Under the pieces are notes generated by a model. It was given only the letters and a program-made list of their open reading frames with translations, was not told the origin of the DNA and made no database searches. Below are positions 61,641 to 64,000 of a DNA stretch of 64,000 bases, in pieces. The position numbers were made by a program, and so were the translations under genes. This stretch comes from Spirochaetes bacterium ADurb.BinA120 (GTDB lineage Bacteria; Spirochaetota; UBA4802; UBA5368), in the NCBI GenBank assembly GCA_002069125.1, contig MVZN01000002.1, positions 62,001 through 126,000 of the forward strand, written 5' to 3'. Each line of letters begins with the position of its first letter. Position 1 is the stretch's first letter.

Positions 61641-63545
61641 ATGAAAGACAGGTGGTATATAACCCAACAGACCTTTCCGGAGCTCCTGAACCGGAACGCC
61701 GTAAAATTCGGCATGCGCCGGGCCCAGTGGTGGAAAACGGGGCCGGACAGCACCACATCAATAACCTACGCCGATCTCTGGATACTCGTCCGCGAACTGG
61801 CCTCCGGCCTCATGGAGCTCGGCATACAAAAGGGCGACAGGGCCGCGGTAATGGCGCACACGTCCCCGGAATGGGTGTGGGCCGACTATTCCATCCTCTG
61901 CGCGGCCGGAATAACCGTATGCGTGTATCCGACCCTGTCGGCGAAGGAGCTCGCCTTCATCGTGAACGATTCCGGCTCGCGCATACTGTACGTCCAGGAC
62001 GAGGAGATGCTCGAACGCGCCCTTGAGGCCATTGTCGACATGCCCGGACTCGAGAAGATAATAATAATGAAGGACGCATTTCAGCACGCCGACGGCCGCG
62101 TCCTTAGCCTGTCGGATCTGCGCAAACTCGGCGTTGGGCTTCTTGCCCGCGACAGGCTTGCCTACGAACGGCGCTGGAGGTCCGTAGAACTTTTAGACCC
62201 CATGACCATCGTATACACCTCCGGCACCACGGGAAGGCAAAAGGGGGCGGTACACACGCATTTCAGCATAAACGCCGCCTGCTGCCGCGATATGCGGCTT
62301 GTGCCCGATTACAGGGCCGACGACGTCATGCTGGCATTCCTTCCCCTGGCCCACACCTACGAACGGGAGTGCGGACACGGCACGGCCATGCACGCCGCGG
62401 TGACCATAGCCTACTCCTCGCCAACAACGCTTGTCGCCGATCTTCAGGTCTTCCGGCCGACGGTCTTCATGTCGGTACCTCGCATCTACGAGCGCATCTA
62501 CATGGCTATGCGCGATATGGCGTCGCAGTCGCCGATCAAAAAGAAGATATTCGATTTCGCCATCCGCACCGGCCTCGCCCTCACTGAAGCGCGCGCCGAC
62601 AAGGACGGGTTCATCGACATGTCCGAGGACATCGACTTCACCGCCGGACTCAAGCGCGGGCTCGTCTTCAAGTACCGCCTGGTTGACAAGCTCGTTTTCA
62701 GCAAGGTCCGCGAAAGGCTCGGCGGGCGCTTCCGCTTCGCCTTCTCCGCGGCCGGTAGCCTTCCCGCGGACCTCTGCAAGGTATTCATGGCGATGGGTGT
62801 GCGCATCTACGAGGGATACGGCGCCACCGAAACCTGCAATACGGTGAACCTCAACCGGCCCAACCAGGTGCTGCCGGGCTATGTAGGGCCGGTGTGCAAC
62901 GGCGTAGAGGGGCGTGTCGCGCCCGACGGCGAATGGCAGGTACGGGGCGACAACATCATTACCCATTACTGGAACAACCCCGAAGCGACAAAGGAGTCCT
63001 TCACCGCGGACGGCTTTTACAAGACCGGCGACATAGTGGTGATGGGACCCGACGGCTATATCAAGATCGTCGACCGCATAAAGGGAATAATGGTGCTCGA
63101 CACGGGCAAGAACATCCCCTCGGCGAAGATCGAGGGCCTCTTCTCGGTTAGCCGCTGGGTCGATATCGCAGTTCCCATCGCCGACGAAAAGCCCTTCGTC
63201 TCCGCGCTTGTGGTGCCCAAGTTCGACGCCTTCATTCAGCTCTTCGACGCGGAGGGCGTGGCTTACGACAAGGCCGCGCTACGGTTCTTCGGCGAGGGGG
63301 CGGCGCGGATGTGCGTCGCCGTCGGCGAGGACTTCATCGCCAACGAAAGGCTTAGAAAGCTCGTCGACGAGGACATCCAGGCGGCCAACCTGGAGCTCGA
63401 GGAGTTCGAACGCGTCAAAAAATACGCAATCGTTCCCCGGCGCTTCACCGAGCTTAACGGTGAGATGACCCCGACGCTCAAGGTAAAGCGAAATGTCGTG
63501 CTTAAAAACTTCGAGCGGGAGATACAGGGCATTTACCGGAAATAG
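61641..63545 (+). CDS. Long-chain acyl-CoA synthetase (AMP-binding)
   Basis: 634 residues. Activates fatty acids to acyl-CoA through acyl-AMP. The AMP-binding core is YTSGTTGRQKGAVHTH, followed by YGATETC and the hinge KTGDIVVMGPDGYIKIVDRIKG; the C-terminal lysine motif region KTLKVKRN is present as TPTLKVKRNVV. The large eukaryote-like form of the family, common in spirochaetes and delta-proteobacteria. AAAAGGAGG precedes the ATG. Confidence 0.9.
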   Translation: MKDRWYITQQTFPELLNRNAVKFGMRRAQWWKTGPDSTTSITYADLWILVRELASGLMELGIQKGDRAAVMAHTSPEWVWADYSILCAAGITVCVYPTLSAKELAFIVNDSGSRILYVQDEEMLERALEAIVDMPGLEKIIIMKDAFQHADGRVLSLSDLRKLGVGLLARDRLAYERRWRSVELLDPMTIVYTSGTTGRQKGAVHTHFSINAACCRDMRLVPDYRADDVMLAFLPLAHTYERECGHGTAMHAAVTIAYSSPTTLVADLQVFRPTVFMSVPRIYERIYMAMRDMASQSPIKKKIFDFAIRTGLALTEARADKDGFIDMSEDIDFTAGLKRGLVFKYRLVDKLVFSKVRERLGGRFRFAFSAAGSLPADLCKVFMAMGVRIYEGYGATETCNTVNLNRPNQVLPGYVGPVCNGVEGRVAPDGEWQVRGDNIITHYWNNPEATKESFTADGFYKTGDIVVMGPDGYIKIVDRIKGIMVLDTGKNIPSAKIEGLFSVSRWVDIAVPIADEKPFVSALVVPKFDAFIQLFDAEGVAYDKAALRFFGEGAARMCVAVGEDFIANERLRKLVDEDIQAANLELEEFERVKKYAIVPRRFTELNGEMTPTLKVKRNVVLKNFEREIQGIYRK

Positions 63546-63793
63546 ATACACAACCCTTGCCGCCGTCCAAATGGAATCCGGTCCGGGGCTTCCCCTCATT
63601 CTCGCCGAGGGGAGGTTCCGGGCGGACGGATCCATCGAGATTCCATGGCATCGGATCAGGCGCTTCGTTTTGCCCCCGCACGCATAATGTTCATATATGC
63701 AACGCGCATTCATTCAGGACCTACGGGAGACCTCCACGCCCTCTAATGCGCGGTTATAAGCGTTAAAGCACAAAACAAGAATATCGGAGAACA

Positions 63794-64000
63794 ATGGAAA
63801 AGCTTAAAAACATAGCGCTCGTCGCGCACGACAACATGAAGAAGGACCTTGTGGAATGGGTCGAATGGAATTACCAGACGCTCCTCGCCCATAACCTGAT
63901 ATGCACAGCCACCACAGGCAGGCTTATTCAGGAGACGCTTGCGGGAAAAATATCGATTCACGGTGCCGAAGAGAATCCAGGCATACGGAAGATAACAAGG
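63794..64000 (+). CDS. mgsA: Methylglyoxal synthase, 3' end outside window
   Basis: 69 codons, cut by the right edge. IALVAHDNMKKDLVEWVEW and LICTATTGRLIQETL match MgsA, which converts dihydroxyacetone phosphate to methylglyoxal and phosphate. The ATG at 63794 follows CGGAGA. The 248-base gap before it has only an imperfect GC-rich inverted repeat (about 63561-63640), probably the end of the acyl-CoA synthetase transcript. Confidence 0.88.
   Translation, partial: MEKLKNIALVAHDNMKKDLVEWVEWNYQTLLAHNLICTATTGRLIQETLAGKISIHGAEENPGIRKITR

Noticed and set aside
1-64000. tRNA, rRNA, CRISPR arrays, insertion sequences, riboswitches
   Set aside because: Intergenic spaces were read for cloverleaf-like arms, repeat-spacer patterns and transposase fragments; nothing convincing was found.

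Overview
This window is about 64 kb of GC-rich bacterial chromosome (I judge close to 60% G+C by eye), densely coding on both strands. The gene set points to a diderm bacterium: LptE-like and LolB-like lipoproteins, an aromatic-ended beta-barrel protein, many lipoproteins with relaxed lipoboxes, bactofilin with an M23 peptidase, RicT, ParAB and a class I adenylate cyclase. Several large proteins resemble nothing I know outside spirochaetes. I infer a member of Spirochaetota, possibly Leptospira-like, with moderate confidence only. No rRNA, tRNA, CRISPR array, transposase or phage gene was seen.

Layout. 1-3 kb: a Nudix hydrolase cut by the left edge with a hairpin-rich leader, then a membrane sensor-like protein, a STAS/zinc-ribbon protein and an unknown acidic protein. 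3-7.5 kb (minus): lptE-like, holA and a class I adenylate cyclase. 7.6-12.4 kb (minus): a 1624-residue fusion of a GH13 amylase-type domain and a GT5 glycogen synthase. 12.6-15.1 kb: membrane diguanylate cyclase plus GAF histidine kinase. 15.1-15.8 kb (minus): a FitAB/VapBC-like toxin-antitoxin pair with a palindrome lying exactly in the promoter spacer. 16-20.8 kb: a group of exported proteins with DUF3160, Memo, AMMECR1 and NADase-type glycan-binding domains. 21-25.3 kb: holB, ricT, metG and a phosphodiesterase. 25.3-27 kb (minus): parAB. 27-31 kb (minus): two unknown proteins and a beta-barrel protein. 31-34 kb: an intergenic inverted-repeat element, an esterase, purM and an unknown gene. 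34.3-38.9 kb: a response-regulator SpoIIE phosphatase, a TPR lipoprotein and a LolB-like lipoprotein. 38.9-42.9 kb: a glycosyltransferase/acetyltransferase pair, a secernin-type peptidase and an MBL-fold hydrolase. 42.9-56.4 kb (minus): glyS, M23 peptidase, bactofilin, M16 peptidase, then pnp, rpsO, truB, rbfA, infB, nusA and rimP, the classical translation/RNA operon, with an intrinsic terminator in its leader. 56.5-61 kb (minus): an amino-acid permease, a PLP desulfhydrase/deaminase and a TPR protein. 61.6-64 kb: an acyl-CoA synthetase and the start of mgsA.

The most interesting points are: (i) the exported Memo/AMMECR1 pair with DUF3160 and NADase-type glycan-binding neighbours and no radical-SAM partner in view, which could be an undescribed periplasmic system; (ii) the GH13-GT5 fusion; (iii) the attenuator-like terminator before rimP-nusA-infB; (iv) a PIN toxin lacking one catalytic aspartate but keeping an apparently intact autoregulated promoter; (v) an intergenic nested inverted-repeat element; and (vi) a heavily structured Nudix leader. 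All functions are read from motifs by eye; no database search was run.
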